DNA of 30,943 nt from an uncultured Clostridia bacterium. GTDB taxonomy: Bacteria > Bacillota > Clostridia > Christensenellales > Aristaeellaceae. Position 1 is the first letter of the stretch; every line of letters starts with the position of its first letter. A model generated the notes under the pieces. It did no database searches, had not been told where the DNA came from, and saw only the letters and a program-made list of their open reading frames with translations. The position numbers and the translations under genes were made by a program. The stretch is taken from positions 1-30,943 of the forward strand of contig CAKULG010000025.1 in the NCBI GenBank assembly GCA_934667105.1, read 5' to 3'. This document shows, piece by piece, positions 30,604-30,943 of this stretch.

Positions 30604-30943
30604 TTACCTCCCTCTTTTCTGCACGTCCTCGTCGATGCGGCGCTTCCAGTCGGCGCTAAGCGGCCGGGCGGCGCGGACGCTGCACACCGCCTCGCTGATG
30701 ACCTCGTAATTGAGCGCTGTGCCCGCCTCGTCGCACTTGTAGTTCACCGAGCGGTCCACACCGATGCCGAAACGTGCCGCCTCCTTGGCCGCGTCGATGT
30801 TTGCGCCGAGGAACAAAAACTCCCAGCCGTACTTCTCCTTCTGCCGCTGAATCATGCGGCGCACACGCTCGTAATCGTAGCGGCGGCTGGCGTTTTCGTA
30901 GCCGTCGGTGGTGATGATGAACATCGTCTTCTCCGGCACATCC
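30604..30943 (-). CDS. von Willebrand A-domain protein, C-terminal part (cut by window end)
   Basis: The frame stays open through the right edge, so only the last ~113 residues are present and the start is outside. MFIITTDGYENAS matches the VWA strand and metal-site region (the TDG motif). RMIQRQKEKYGWEFLFLGANIDA is the following helix-strand unit, and the rest of the domain closes near residue 100 (VQKRG at the end). Such VWA proteins bind metal ions and partner proteins, and some belong to stress or tellurite-type clusters. It ends 4 bases before the ARH gene and is almost certainly co-transcribed with it. Confidence 0.8.
   Translation of the reverse strand, partial: DVPEKTMFIITTDGYENASRRYDYERVRRMIQRQKEKYGWEFLFLGANIDAAKEAARFGIGVDRSVNYKCDEAGTALNYEVISEAVCSVRAARPLSADWKRRIDEDVQKRGR

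Overview
The window comes from a spore-forming, high-GC member of the Firmicutes, most likely the Clostridia. The evidence is a gpr-spoIIP sporulation pair, a dxs-tlyA pair, an rqcH gene, purine-rich ribosome binding sites (AGGAGG or GGGGGA), vegetative promoters of the TTGACA/TATAAT type with 17-18 base spacers, and many hairpin terminators. Placement in a high-GC gut lineage such as Christensenellales is only a guess. Nothing in the first 29 kb looks like a phage or insertion sequence. The last 1.7 kb differs in base composition and carries gene scars.

Left part (1-8.2 kb): two copies of a promoter-plus-leader element point out of the window. They are followed by a cysteine-rich repeat protein and a secreted metallo-beta-lactamase/lamin-tail lipoprotein, then a divergent PHP phosphoesterase. 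A minus-strand group follows: FAD oxidoreductase, dxs (isoprenoid precursor synthesis) and tlyA (rRNA methylation). A third copy of the leader element lies just upstream of the FAD gene.

Middle (8.2-20.1 kb): plus-strand genes encode a zinc-ribbon membrane protein, RqcH (ribosome quality control), a drug/metabolite-type transporter, a DUF2461 protein, a phosphohexomutase, transketolase and a HAD hydrolase. Strong promoters precede rqcH and the DUF2461 gene. A large branched palindrome lies between tkt and the HAD gene. A minus-strand gene then fuses an XRE helix-turn-helix domain to an ADP-ribosylglycohydrolase.

Most notable region (20.1-24.6 kb): a minus-strand operon of five tightly packed genes. 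In transcription order they are a cysteine-rich YkgJ-type protein, a beta-class DNA methyltransferase, an exported barnase with a peptidoglycan-binding domain, a barstar domain fused to a membrane-embedded M28 metallopeptidase, and an XRE regulator with an S24-like C-terminal domain that lacks the usual serine. Three of the four junctions are ATGA/GTGA overlaps or have stop and start within a few bases. This reads as a secreted ribonuclease with its inhibitor, where the inhibitor is physically joined to a protease. I do not know of a described system with this exact make-up, but I could not search.

Right part (24.6-30.9 kb): cca is transcribed divergently from the barnase operon, and the two promoters share one -35 region. 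Next come a lamin-tail secreted protein, murI, spoIIP and gpr on the minus strand. After an AT-richer stretch with a terminator and gene remnants, an ADP-ribosylglycohydrolase gene follows a von Willebrand A-domain gene that is cut by the window end.
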